A stretch of 64,000 bases of DNA from Closterium sp. Naga37s-1 (lineage: Eukaryota > Streptophyta > Zygnematophyceae > Desmidiales > Closteriaceae). A program made the translations under genes and the position numbers. The number at the start of each line of letters is the position of its first letter. The stretch's first letter is position 1. Below the pieces are notes generated by a model, which searched no databases, had not been told where the DNA came from, and worked only from the letters and a program-made list of their open reading frames with translations. Positions 50,076 through 59,358 of this stretch are shown piece after piece. Where the stretch lies: assembly GCA_947471745.1 (NCBI GenBank), contig CANJKZ010000502.1, positions 193,501-257,500 on the forward strand. Reading direction: 5' to 3'.

Positions 50076-50089
50076 GGTTTTTTGTGATG
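50076..50089 (-). repeat. Right terminal inverted repeat of the DNA transposon
   Basis: GGTTTTTTGTGATG, complement of the left tip at 13 of 14 positions; followed by the second TA and the rest of the copia-2 LTR. Confidence 0.9.
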
Positions 50090-50185
50090 TAGGAGGGGGA
50101 TACAAGTAGGAAACCCTAACAAAGCTGTACCCCCTAAGGCTAAACCCACTATAGCCTACACAATATAAACATATAATGTTTGACA
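50090..50185 (-). repeat. copia-2 5' LTR, fragment 2
   Basis: The remaining 94 bp of the LTR plus the duplicated TA. Identical to the corresponding part of 31937-32072. Followed by the CAAGC target duplication and the 15-bp array. Confidence 0.94.
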
Positions 50186-51572
50186 CAAGCGAATCGGGCG
50201 CAAAGGAGTCGGGCGCAAGGGAGTCGGGCGCAAGCGAATCGGGCGCAAGCGAATCGGGCGCAAGGGAATCGGGCGCAAGCGAATCGGGCGTAAGCGAATC
50301 GGGCGCAAGCGAATCGGGCGCAAGCGAATCGGGCGCAAGCGAATCTGGCGCAAGCGAATCGGGCGCAAGGGAATCGGGCGCAAGGGAATCGGGCACAAGC
50401 GAATCGGGCACAAGAGAATCGGGCGCAAGGGAGTCGGGCGCAAGGGAGTCGGGTGCAAGAGAATCGGGCGCAAGTGAATCGGGCGCAAGGGAATCGGGCG
50501 CAAGCGAATCGGGCGCAAGCGAATCGGGCGCAAGGGAGTCGGGCGCAAGGGAATCGGGCGCAAGCGAATCGGGCGCAAGGGAATAGGGCGCAAGGGAATC
50601 GGGCGGAAGGGATTCGGGCGCAAGGGAATTGGGCGCAAGCGAATCGGGCGCAAGCGAATCGGGCGCAAGGGAGTCGGGCGCAAGCAAGTCGGGCGCAAGC
50701 GAGTCGGGCGCAAGCGAATCGGGCGCAAGCGTATCGCGCGCAAGCGAATCGGGCGCAAACGAGTCGGAGGCAAGGGAATCGGGCGCAAGGGAATCGGGCG
50801 CAAGCGAATCGGGCGCAAGCGAATCGGGCGCAAGGGAGTCGGGCGCAAGCGAATCGGGCGCAAGCGAGTCGGGCGCAAGCGAATCGGGCGCAAGCGAATC
50901 GGGCGCAAGGGAATCGAGCGCAAGCGAATCGGGCGCAAGGGAGTCGGGTGCAAGCGAGTCGGGCCCGCAAGTGAATCGGGCGCAAGGGAGTCGGGCGCAA
51001 GGGAATCAGGTGCAAGGGAATCGGGCGCAAGCGAATCGGGCGCAAGCGAATCGAGCGCAAGCGAATCGGGCGCAAGCGAATCGGGCGCAAGGGAGTCGGG
51101 CGCAAGGGAGTCGGGCGCAAGCGAATCGGGCGCAAGCGAATCGGGCGCAAGCGAATCGGGCGCAAGGGAATCGGGCGCAAGGGAATCGGGCGCAAGGGAA
51201 TCGGGCGCAAGCGAATCGGGCGCAAGCGAGTCGGGCGCAAGCGAAACGGGCGCAAGCGAGTCGGGCACAAGGGAATCGGGCGCAAGCGAATTGGGCGCAA
51301 GCGAATCGGGCGCAAGGGAGTCCGGCGCAAGAGAGTCGGGCGCAAGCGAATCGGGCGCAAGCGAATCGGGCGCAAGCGAATCGGGCGCAAGGGAATCGGG
51401 CGCAAGCGAATCGGGCGCAAGCAAATCGGGCGCAAGCGATTCGGGCGCAAGCGAATCGGGCGCAAGGGAATCGGGTGCAAGCGAATCGGGCGCAAGGGAA
51501 TCGGGTGCAAGCAAATCGGGCGCAAGAGAATCGTTCGCAAGGGAGTCGGATGCAAGGGAGTCGGGCGCAAGG
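50186..51572 (+). repeat. 15-bp minisatellite, block 3 (~92 copies)
   Basis: Continuation of the 15-bp array between copia-2 and copia-3. It ends shortly after another copy of the higher-order marker TCGTTCGC (51531), so copia-3 inserted within a higher-order copy. Overlapping open frames are repeat by-products. Confidence 0.96.
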
Positions 51573-51714
51573 TGTTAGAATCACTAGCTAGGGAACGAGG
51601 AAGTTGATGATTAGGTGAAGATTGGGGTACAAGACTAGAGTGTCGAGACTATTTCTGTACCCCCTAAGGCTAGCCCCAATATAGCCTAGATACAATTATG
51701 CATATGTTTTGACA
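51573..51714 (-). repeat. copia-3 3' LTR (142 bp)
   Basis: Identical by eye to 59217-59358. In the element's direction it begins TGTCAAAACATATGC and contains TAGGCTATATTGGGG and AGGGGGTACAG, shared with the other copia LTRs. Confidence 0.96.
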
Positions 51715-51727
51715 CACCCCCATAGGC
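51715..51727 (-). promoter_or_regulatory. Polypurine-tract-like site of copia-3
   Basis: GCCTATGGGGGTG in the element's direction, directly before the 3' LTR; same as in copia-1 and copia-2. Confidence 0.65.
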
Positions 51728-51950
51728 GAAATGGGGGATAGCCAGAGCAAGTAGTGGTCACAAGACCAGTCAGGAAGGGCAAAGCAAGCTCAGGGTGGAT
51801 CTCGAGGAAACCACACAAATTCCGAGCACAAGCAAGTGGTCACAAGACCAGTTCACATGCAGTTTAATAATATAGCAAGGGGTACAGTGAGCACAACCTA
51901 GCAAGTGTAAGTATGCAGGTATATATATAGAGATCACAGTACAAACAGAG
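51728..51950 (-). other. copia-3 3' untranslated segment
   Basis: Non-coding, with an internal repeat of GTGGTCACAAGACCAGT and a TATATATATA stretch; related to the same segment in copia-1 and copia-2. Confidence 0.75.
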
Positions 51951-54900
51951 TCAAGAAGTAAGCAAGTGAGGCACAGTAGGCACAAGGCCTAGAACAGTAC
52001 AGAAGCGCTGATGGTCCCAAGGCTGAAGCGCCTTGGTGAACACATCAGCAGTGTTGGCCCGAGTGGCCACGTAACGCAGACGAAGCTGACCACGCTGCTG
52101 CAGCTCTCGAGCAAGGAAGTACCGTAGAGCGATATGCTTCGTTCTGTGCTCCAGTCTGTGCTCCTCACACAAGGCAATGGTAGCCTTGTTGTCGACGTAC
52201 AGCACTGGAGGAGAACGAGGCCGCTCTCCCAAGTCAGTCAGCAGGTAGGTGAGCCAGCGTAACTCCTGTGCAGCCATGGCTGTGGCGTAGATCTCAGCCT
52301 CACAACTGGAGCTGAGAACGGAAGACGAGCGTGTAGAACGCCAAGAAACAGAACCAGAGCCAAGGCTGAAGGTGTAACCCTGAGACGACCGCTGAGTAGC
52401 CTGGTCGTCAGCCCAAGAAGCGTCTGAGTGCCCAATGAGTACAACTCGGTCTCGTCCTCCAAGCACTAGCCCCATGCCCGACGTACTGCACAAGTAACGC
52501 AACACCCTCTTAGCGGCATCCATGTGCTCCTTCCGGTGACGGCCAGGAGCGACATAGCGTGCAAGGATGCTAAGAGGGTATGCAAGGTCAGGTCGAGTGC
52601 AGGTCATCAGGTACATGAGGCAGCCCACAAGCTCTGGATACGGGCCACTCGGCTCTACGGACTCATCCGAAGGCAGAGCTGAGAGCGAGTGACCGGTAGG
52701 CAGAGGAGTGGGCTGAGGCGAGGAGTACGTGAAGCGGAAGCGCTGAAGGACCTGCTGCACCATGTGTGACTGAGTCAAGGTGATGGTGCGCCGTGCTCTG
52801 TCCCGGGTGATCCGCAAGCCAAGATAGCTTGTCAGTTCACCCAGGTCTGTGCACGTGTGTCTCTTCTGCAGCTCCGACTTCACGTGGGCGAGTGCCGTAG
52901 TGTCAGCAGTGGCAAAGACCAAGTCGTCGACGTACACGAGGATGTAGAACGGCGGCAGTGAAGTGTCGGTGCGTAGAAACAGCGACGGGTCAGCAGTAGA
53001 AGGAGCGAACCCAAGAGCCGCAAGTGTAGTCCTCAGTGTGTCGTGCCACTCACGCGGCGCCTGGCGGAGACCGTAGACTGGCCGTCGGAGGCTCCACTGG
53101 GTACCAGGAGGGAACGACCCAGTGAAGCCAGGTGGGCGGCGCAGCCAGATCTCCTCGTGCAGGCTGCCCTGCAAGAAAGCTGTGCTGAAGTCAAGAGAGT
53201 GGAGCTCGTAGTCACGCTGAGCGGCGACGTGCAGCAGAACCCGAAGAGTGGTCATCTTCGGGGTCGGGGAGAAGGTCTGGAAGAAGTCAACTCCCTCTCG
53301 CTGACTGAAGCCTCGTGCAACGTAACGCGCCTTGAAGACAGGCGGAGAACCCGGCGGCCGCTTCACCCTGAAAATCCACATGCCACTGACGATGTTCGCC
53401 CCAGGTGGGGGAACCTCGTCGACGTAGGTGCCTGTGGACTTCCAAGAAGCCATCTCTGCGTCCATGGCTGTCTGCCACTGAGAGGAGTACTCACCCGCGA
53501 TCGCCTCAGCGTAAGAGCGCGGGGTCGGGATGTCTGGAGCATCCGGGTCTCCCTCAGGGGCAACCAGCATGGACACGAGATGAGGTAACGCAGCGGCAAA
53601 GCACTCCAACTCCTCCTGCCTGTCCTCAAGGACGTCCGTGCCAAGAGCACACTCACCCCCGACGGACGAAGGACAGACAGACTCAGACTCAGCGACAAGG
53701 CTAGCGGCGTAGTCTAGACGACAAGTGGCAGCAAAGTCAACTAACTCAGCGACTAGAGCAGACGCAGCAGAGGACTCAAAGGAAGGGTCAGTGACAACTG
53801 TGGCGAGGAGACGCGTGACAGTAGGACTGGCAGCACGAAGGGAGTCAGACTCCGGGTCAGCAAGAGCAGGAAGAGAAGACGCAGGAGGAGACGGCAGAGG
53901 GACACGCTGAGGAGCAGTGGAAGGACGAAGTGCCATCTGGTGAGTGCCTGGGACAGCAGGAGGACGCTGACGCGGAACACGACGACCAGTGTGAGCAGCA
54001 CGAACAGGTGACGCACGACAAGACTCTGGCGACGCAGGACGAGACTCAGGCTCACGACGCTCTGTAAGACCTCCAGTCGGACCAGTGTAAGGAGAAGGAC
54101 CAGGGAGTGGCGAGGCAGGCGGTAACTGTGACTGCGACTGGACAGGCGGAGGACACTCTAAGGAGGGAGCAGGACTAGGGGGAGGCGGCTGACCAAGAAC
54201 CTGCTGAAGGAGCGGAACGAAGTACGGCCGCGGCCGCGCAGCGCCTCCAGAACCAGCAGAGGCACCACCAGTACCCTCAGCTCCAGGGTCTCCAGCTACA
54301 CCAGCAGCACCAGCTCCCGGGTCCGCAGCACCAGCAGCAGCTCCAACTCCAGGGTCCTCAGCTCCAGCAGCAGCTCCAACTCCAGGGTCGGCAGCACCAG
54401 CAGCAGCTCCAACTCCAGGGTCCGCAGCACCAGCAGCAGCTCCAGCACCCGGGTCCGCAGCACCAGCAGCAGCTCCAACACCCGGGTCCTCAGCACCAGC
54501 AGCAGCTCCAGTAGTAGGAGTACCTCTAGCAGCTCCAGCAGCACCAGCAGTACCACCAGTACCAGCAGTACCTCCAGCAGCGTCAGTAGCACCAGCACCA
54601 GCAGCACCTCCAGGAGCACCAGCAGCACCGCCAGCAGCAGTAGCACCTCCAGCACCAGGGTCCGCGACACTAGGAGCGCCACTCCGGAGACTGCAGCGCC
54701 GCGCGTACCACTCTCGGAGCCGCTGGGGAGAGGGCAGCTCCCGCCTAGGAGGGGAAGCACTAGCACCAGCTCCAGCAGCACTCCTAGCTCCAGAGGCACC
54801 TCTCCTGAGGCTGCAGTACTGTAAGTACCACTCACGCAGCTGCTGTGAGGAGAGAGCTCCTCCAGGTGTAGTACTCCCAGGCTCAGCACCTCCAGACTCA

Positions 54901-57900
54901 GCACCCCCAGACTCAGCACCCCCAGACGCAGCACCCCCAGACTCCGCAACCCCAGGCTCCGCACCCCCAGGCTCCGCACGCTCAGGCTCAGCACCCCTAG
55001 CAGGACGAGAGTCGACAGCTACCTCGACAGGCTCAACCGGGTCTACCTGGGACACACCTGAGGGAGCGGCACCCTGAGGGGGGAGGGGGTCTACCATAGC
55101 AGCACCTTGGGCGAGGAAGAGAGGCGGGGGGGGGAGCGGGGCAGTGCGGTAGGGGAAGAGGCGGTAGTAGGGCACGGACTCGTCAAAAGTGACGTCCTGT
55201 GAGGGCAGGACACGGCGCGAGGCGGCGTGGTAAAACTGCCAACCAGACGCGTCCGGGACAAAGCCAAGGAAGACACAAGGAACAGCGCGGGAGGAGAGCT
55301 TGTCCGCGGACGTATCGTGAACAAAAGCTCGAGATCCCCAGACCCGAAAACGCGACGCATCGCCAACCTCTCCCGTCCAACGCAGTGTCGGGGAAGTCTC
55401 CGGCAAGGAGACACGGGGCCAGAGGTTGAGCTGATGCGCAGCGTATCGGACCGCAAACGGCCACAGAAAGTGGGGGGCAGCCGCATGGATCAAGGAGGTA
55501 CGAGCGACCTCCATGACCAAGCCAATGCGGCGCTCAGCAACCCCATTCTGCTGTGGAGAGGCCGGAAGCGTGAACGACTGGCGGATGCCGTGCTCCGCAC
55601 AGTAGGCTGCCAAGAGGTCGGAGGAGAACTCACCACCTCTGTCAGAGTGCAAGCGCAGGACAGGAAAGTCCGAGTGGAAACGCTCGCTGAGCTGGAGACG
55701 AGAAGCGCGGATCCAAGGGATCAAAACATCAGGGACCTCACCCTTGGTGCGCAAGGGGAAGACCGTGGTGTAGCGCGAGTAGTCGTCAACAACTATCAGG
55801 AAGTACCTTTCCTGACCCTGACCACGGACGCGGGCTGGGCCCCACACGTCCATGTGGAGCGTCTGCAAGGGAGCAGTCGTCGGGGGAAACGAGGAGGAGT
55901 GAGGAGCGGCGCGCTGCCGCCCCTCGACACAGGGAAGACAGGGAGGAGCAGGCGAGGGTGGGAGGGGAGGGAGAACCCTGGGAAGACCAGAGACAAGGTA
56001 CCGTTTATGCATGGCACGAAGGCGCTGCACAGACGGGTGACCAAGTCGGTGGTGCCAGAGGACGGTCTCGTGCGCCAGAGAGCGACACGAGCAGGGGGCC
56101 GACAGCTGACCTGACGCAGACGCAGACGCAGCTACCTGAGGGGACTCAGTGGTCAGTGTGTACAGGTCCGACCCCGGCTGCCAAGTGAAGGTAGCCAGGT
56201 GACGGCCCGTCCGAGCACACGTGCAGTGTGTCACGCGCTCGTAGGCAGGGGTGAACTGGTGAACACCCCCGTCCTGGAGCGCACAACCCGCCACCAAGTT
56301 CGTAGAGAACGAGGGGAGGTGGAGACCTGACAGTGTGCCCGACGGGACCGCAGGACAAGGAAGGACAGTGGAGGAGGTCGCAATGACCGGACCCCCAGAG
56401 GGGTCAGCGAGGGAGACAGCAACTGGCCGAGCAAGCGGCTCAAGGGCAGTGCGGTCACGAAAGAAACAGCGAGAAGCACCTGAGTCCAGTGTGAAGGTGT
56501 GTAGTGCCTCAGTCGACTCAGTACCAGGGGGCGCAGACTCACTAGCACCTAGAGCAGCAGCCTCACCAGCACCTAGAGCGGTAGCCTCACTGGTCCGAAT
56601 GCCCGGGTCGGGCGGAACACGCAGGTACTGAGCACTCTCTCCACTAGTAGACATCACATACATGGCAGTGAGAATAGCATCAAAGTCTAGAGCATAGATA
56701 TCAATGTTCTTTTTCATCAGATCAGCCCAGCGGGGCAGCTCAGTGGCATCAGGGAACTGAGTACGCCAAGCGTCGTCGAGGCGAGAGAAGCAGCGCTGCG
56801 TGGTGTGCGCCCTCCCACACGTCTGACCAGTGCGGTCACCAGTGCGGATGACGTACGTGCAGCTAAGGCCACCCCCCCCCCCGTGCTGAGAGTACCACTC
56901 ACGGAGCTCCTGGGGCGACAGAGTGCGCTGCTGGCTCTGGCCACTGCCAGCGCCTCCACGACCACCACCGCCACCGCCACCTCCTCGACCACCCCCTCCC
57001 CTGCCGCCGCCACGACCACCGCCGCCCCCACCACCGCCCCCGCCCCTGCCACCTCCACCGCTGCTGCCGCCACCACCCCCACCGCTGCCACTAGTCCCTC
57101 CAGCCCCACCACCACCCCCACCGCCTCCACCGCCCCCACCACCGCCTCCCCCGCCGTCACCTCCGCCTCCCTTGCCCCCTTTGCCCTTGCCGCTGCGGCG
57201 CCAGCTCGAAGTGGACGCAGTCCCGACCTTCTCAGCACCAAGGAGGTCGGCAGCAGAAGCAGAGGCTACAGAGGGAAGAAGAGGGGAAGGGGAACACCCC
57301 TCAAAGAAAGGGGTGCGGGGGTCGCCACGAGAGGCACCTACAGCGACTATGCTAGCCTCAGCTGCAAGTAGTTCCTTCTCGAGGAGGGCAATGGTGAGCT
57401 CAGTGGGGCAGCGAGATAGGAAGTGATCCCTGACTGCACGCAGAGTGTCAGGGAGGCGGGTGACTAGGTGGTAGAGAGTGAGCCAGAGCGGGGGGGGGTT
57501 CGTGGCAAGAAACTCATCGGGCATAGCGGCACGGAAGCGGGCCTCACTAGTACGGAGGTGCGTGATGAGGTCAGCGACTGTGTGGAAAGAGGCCAGGTCG
57601 GGGAACAGGTAGGGGAGTGAGAGACGGCCTAGCGCGGCAGAGGCAGGTGAGGAGTAGCGGGCAACGACAGCGGTGTACAGTGCCTGTGCAGTCTTGTGCT
57701 GGCCAAAGTGCTCGCGCTCATCTATCGGCAGGGAGTTGCGAATAGCAAAGCGAGCGTGGGCGTCACGAGTCTGCCACTGTGAGCGGGCAGTGCTGTCAGC
57801 AGTAGCAGCAGGGGCAGTGGCATGGCCTAAGGCGTGATCGTACAGTGAGATGTCTTCCTTGGCAGTGAGTTGTAGGAATAGGTGCAGGTCATCGAGCCAG

Positions 57901-57959
57901 GTGTCAAACTTCACTGGGCGGCCCTCAGCATCGAAAGCTAGCACAGGGGGGCTAGCCAT
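51951..57959 (-). CDS. copia-3 Gag-Pol polyprotein, 2,002 aa, intact
   Basis: Single open frame from ATG at 57959 (MASPPVLAFDAEG) to the stop at 51951. Hand-counted positions: capsid-like Gag 1-250; glycine-rich tract about 258-338; LSPQELREWY about 348-357; zinc knuckle C368, C382, H386, C391 (wider than the usual CX2CX4HX4C); aspartic protease DSGA at 493; integrase finger (HHRLGH at 637-642, CLPC at 675-678) and core D705, D774, E810; a low-complexity Gly/Ala/Pro linker about 990-1240 with two more LREWY modules; reverse transcriptase about 1495-1760 with D1591 and YVDD at 1677-1680; RNase H about 1845-1980 with D1847, E1888, D1924 and D1973. Integrase before reverse transcriptase defines the copia order. 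The protein would be cut by its own protease; it packages and copies the RNA and inserts the DNA. No separate gag stop or frameshift signal is seen, so Gag/Pol ratio must be set some other way. Confidence 0.97.
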   Translation of the reverse strand: MASPPVLAFDAEGRPVKFDTWLDDLHLFLQLTAKEDISLYDHALGHATAPAATADSTARSQWQTRDAHARFAIRNSLPIDEREHFGQHKTAQALYTAVVARYSSPASAALGRLSLPYLFPDLASFHTVADLITHLRTSEARFRAAMPDEFLATNPPPLWLTLYHLVTRLPDTLRAVRDHFLSRCPTELTIALLEKELLAAEASIVAVGASRGDPRTPFFEGCSPSPLLPSVASASAADLLGAEKVGTASTSSWRRSGKGKGGKGGGGDGGGGGGGGGGGGGGGGGAGGTSGSGGGGGGSSGGGGRGGGGGGGGGGRGGGRGGGGRGGGGGGGGRGGAGSGQSQQRTLSPQELREWYSQHGGGGGLSCTYVIRTGDRTGQTCGRAHTTQRCFSRLDDAWRTQFPDATELPRWADLMKKNIDIYALDFDAILTAMYVMSTSGESAQYLRVPPDPGIRTSEATALGAGEAAALGASESAPPGTESTEALHTFTLDSGASRCFFRDRTALEPLARPVAVSLADPSGGPVIATSSTVLPCPAVPSGTLSGLHLPSFSTNLVAGCALQDGGVHQFTPAYERVTHCTCARTGRHLATFTWQPGSDLYTLTTESPQVAASASASGQLSAPCSCRSLAHETVLWHHRLGHPSVQRLRAMHKRYLVSGLPRVLPPLPPSPAPPCLPCVEGRQRAAPHSSSFPPTTAPLQTLHMDVWGPARVRGQGQERYFLIVVDDYSRYTTVFPLRTKGEVPDVLIPWIRASRLQLSERFHSDFPVLRLHSDRGGEFSSDLLAAYCAEHGIRQSFTLPASPQQNGVAERRIGLVMEVARTSLIHAAAPHFLWPFAVRYAAHQLNLWPRVSLPETSPTLRWTGEVGDASRFRVWGSRAFVHDTSADKLSSRAVPCVFLGFVPDASGWQFYHAASRRVLPSQDVTFDESVPYYRLFPYRTAPLPPPPLFLAQGAAMVDPLPPQGAAPSGVSQVDPVEPVEVAVDSRPARGAEPERAEPGGAEPGVAESGGAASGGAESGGAESGGAEPGSTTPGGALSSQQLREWYLQYCSLRRGASGARSAAGAGASASPPRRELPSPQRLREWYARRCSLRSGAPSVADPGAGGATAAGGAAGAPGGAAGAGATDAAGGTAGTGGTAGAAGAARGTPTTGAAAGAEDPGVGAAAGAADPGAGAAAGAADPGVGAAAGAADPGVGAAAGAEDPGVGAAAGAADPGAGAAGVAGDPGAEGTGGASAGSGGAARPRPYFVPLLQQVLGQPPPPSPAPSLECPPPVQSQSQLPPASPLPGPSPYTGPTGGLTERREPESRPASPESCRASPVRAAHTGRRVPRQRPPAVPGTHQMALRPSTAPQRVPLPSPPASSLPALADPESDSLRAASPTVTRLLATVVTDPSFESSAASALVAELVDFAATCRLDYAASLVAESESVCPSSVGGECALGTDVLEDRQEELECFAAALPHLVSMLVAPEGDPDAPDIPTPRSYAEAIAGEYSSQWQTAMDAEMASWKSTGTYVDEVPPPGANIVSGMWIFRVKRPPGSPPVFKARYVARGFSQREGVDFFQTFSPTPKMTTLRVLLHVAAQRDYELHSLDFSTAFLQGSLHEEIWLRRPPGFTGSFPPGTQWSLRRPVYGLRQAPREWHDTLRTTLAALGFAPSTADPSLFLRTDTSLPPFYILVYVDDLVFATADTTALAHVKSELQKRHTCTDLGELTSYLGLRITRDRARRTITLTQSHMVQQVLQRFRFTYSSPQPTPLPTGHSLSALPSDESVEPSGPYPELVGCLMYLMTCTRPDLAYPLSILARYVAPGRHRKEHMDAAKRVLRYLCSTSGMGLVLGGRDRVVLIGHSDASWADDQATQRSSQGYTFSLGSGSVSWRSTRSSSVLSSSCEAEIYATAMAAQELRWLTYLLTDLGERPRSPPVLYVDNKATIALCEEHRLEHRTKHIALRYFLARELQQRGQLRLRYVATRANTADVFTKALQPWDHQRFCTVLGLVPTVPHLLTS

Positions 57960-59198
57960 AGCGACAGTAGGAGCAGTAGTAGTAGTAGTAGCAGAAACAG
58001 CAGTAGTGACAGTAGCAGTGACAGAATCAGGGGCGCAGCTCGGTAGGGCGGCGCGGCTCGGGCCGGGTGACGCGGTTCGGTGGGGCGGCTCGGCTCGGCT
58101 AGGCAGCGGCTACTCGAGGTGGGGCACGTGAGGGCGTGCAGGGCAGAGTGGGGCGGTCCACACGGGGCACGAGGTGGCGAGCTAGCTAGGGCGGGGCCTG
58201 GTCGCACGAGGCCAGCAAGGGCGGGCTAGTGGGGCGGGGCCGGTACGCTAGGGGCACGCGAGGGCGTGCAAAACGGCTGCTCTGGGTCCAGGGGCGGCTG
58301 CACCAGGGGCGGCTGCTTCAGGGGCCAGGGGCGGCTGCTCTAGGGTCCAGGGGCGGCTGCACCAGGGGCGGCTGCTTCAGGGGCTGTAGCAGCAGTAGCT
58401 TCACTCAGGAGCAGCTGCAGTAAGCGCTGGAGTAGGAGCTGCAGCAGTAGCACTAGCTGTAGCAAGTGTAGTAGTAGGAGCTGCAGCAGTAGCACTAGCT
58501 GTAGCAAGTGTAGTAGTAGGAGCTGCAGCAGTAGCACTAGCTGTAGCAAGTGTAGTAGTAGGAGCTGCAGCAGTAGCACTAGCTGTAGCAAGTGTAGTAG
58601 TAGGAGCTGCAGCAGTAGCACTAGCTGTAGCAAATGTAGCAGTAGGAGCTGCAGCAGTAGCACTAGCTGTAGCTGGAGTAGTTTCAGACAATAGTAGCTG
58701 TAGCAAGTGCCGTAGTAGCAGTGGCAGCAGTAGCACTAGTTGTAGCAGCACTAGCTTCAGTAGCAGCAGCAGTGAGTAACAGTAACACGGGCCGCGTGCG
58801 GGCCAGTCGCGGGCTGTAAGGGCTGCGTGCGGGCCTGGCGCGGGCTGTACGGGCTGCGCGACGGCCTGGCGCGGGCTGTACGGGCTGCGCGACGGCCTGG
58901 TGCGGGCTGTACGGGCTTCGCGACGGGTCTACACGGGCTGTACAGGCTTCGCGACGGGCCTACGCGGGCTGTACGGGCTTCGCGACGGGCCTACGTGGGC
59001 TGTACGGGCTTCGCGACGGGCCTACGCGCTCAGGGGGGGGGGTCGCACGTGACTAGGAGGAAAAAAAAAAAATCGCGCCTAGGGAACCGTCTCGCCTAGA
59101 GCACGGTTTCGAATTTCGCATTTCTCCTAGGGGCGCGACTCGGGCAGTAGATCGAAATAGTAGTGGTGGGCCCTTTTAAAAAATCGGTCCTAAGGAGC
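57960..59198 (-). repeat. Repetitive leader of copia-3
   Basis: No gene recognised. It holds several tandem blocks: a GGGGCGGCTGCTCCAGGG-like duplication (about 58265-58385), about six copies of a 42-bp unit rich in GTAGCACTAGCTGTAGCA (about 58436-58690), and about seven copies of a roughly 31-bp GGGCTGTACGGGCTGCGCG unit (about 58800-59030). Open frames across these are leucine- or alanine/threonine-rich by-products. Confidence 0.8.
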
Positions 59199-59216
59199 AT
59201 TGTGCTCTTAATACCA
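59199..59216 (-). promoter_or_regulatory. Primer-binding site of copia-3
   Basis: In the element's direction TGGTATTAAGAGCAC follows the 5' LTR directly; it is a close variant of the initiator-Met tRNA complement. Confidence 0.75.
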
Positions 59217-59358
59217 TGTTAGAATCACTAGCTAGGGAACGAGGAAGTTGATGATTAGGTGAAGATTGGGGTACAAGACTAGAGTGTCGAGACTATTTCT
59301 GTACCCCCTAAGGCTAGCCCCAATATAGCCTAGATACAATTATGCATATGTTTTGACA
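59217..59358 (-). repeat. copia-3 5' LTR (142 bp)
   Basis: Identical to 51573-51714; followed by the second CAAGG. Confidence 0.96.

Larger units (their letters stand above)
38365..50089 (+). mobile_element. CMC-type (Plavaka-like) DNA transposon, 11,725 bp
   Basis: This segment lies exactly within the copia-2 5' LTR. Its ends are inverted repeats (CATCACAAAAACCC at the left, complement of CATCACAAAAAACC at the right, 13 of 14 matching) and it is flanked by TA at 38363-38364 and 50090-50091. Removing it plus one TA gives a 136-bp LTR identical to the other one, which fixes both ends. It holds a spliced transposase on the plus strand, a second spliced gene on the minus strand, 178-bp repeats between them and a CACGTCA cluster in an intron. 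Two- to three-base target duplications are known for CACTA and related CMC elements. The transposase similarity to the Plavaka group is from memory of family motifs. Confidence 0.88.
31937..50185 (-). mobile_element. copia-2 LTR retrotransposon, split by a nested DNA transposon
   Basis: Minus-strand copia element in the 15-bp array. Target duplication CAAGC is at 31932-31936 and 50186-50190. The 3' LTR is intact (31937-32072). The 5' LTR is cut after 42 bp by the transposon at 38365-50089 and resumes at 50090. Without the transposon and one TA the element is about 6.5 kb. Its internal part has protease, integrase, reverse transcriptase and RNase H but no capsid-like Gag, one frameshift and a 516-bp deletion. 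Even so its LTRs are identical, so it probably moved recently using proteins from an intact relative. Confidence 0.93.
51573..59358 (-). mobile_element. Intact Ty1/copia retrotransposon copia-3, 7,786 bp
   Basis: Minus-strand element with identical 142-bp LTRs (TGTTAGAATCAC ... TTTTGACA), target duplication CAAGG at 51568-51572 and 59359-59363, primer site, long leader, one uninterrupted Gag-Pol frame and polypurine-like site. Nothing in the sequence shows it to be disabled, so it is a candidate active element and a possible helper for copia-2. Confidence 0.97.
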
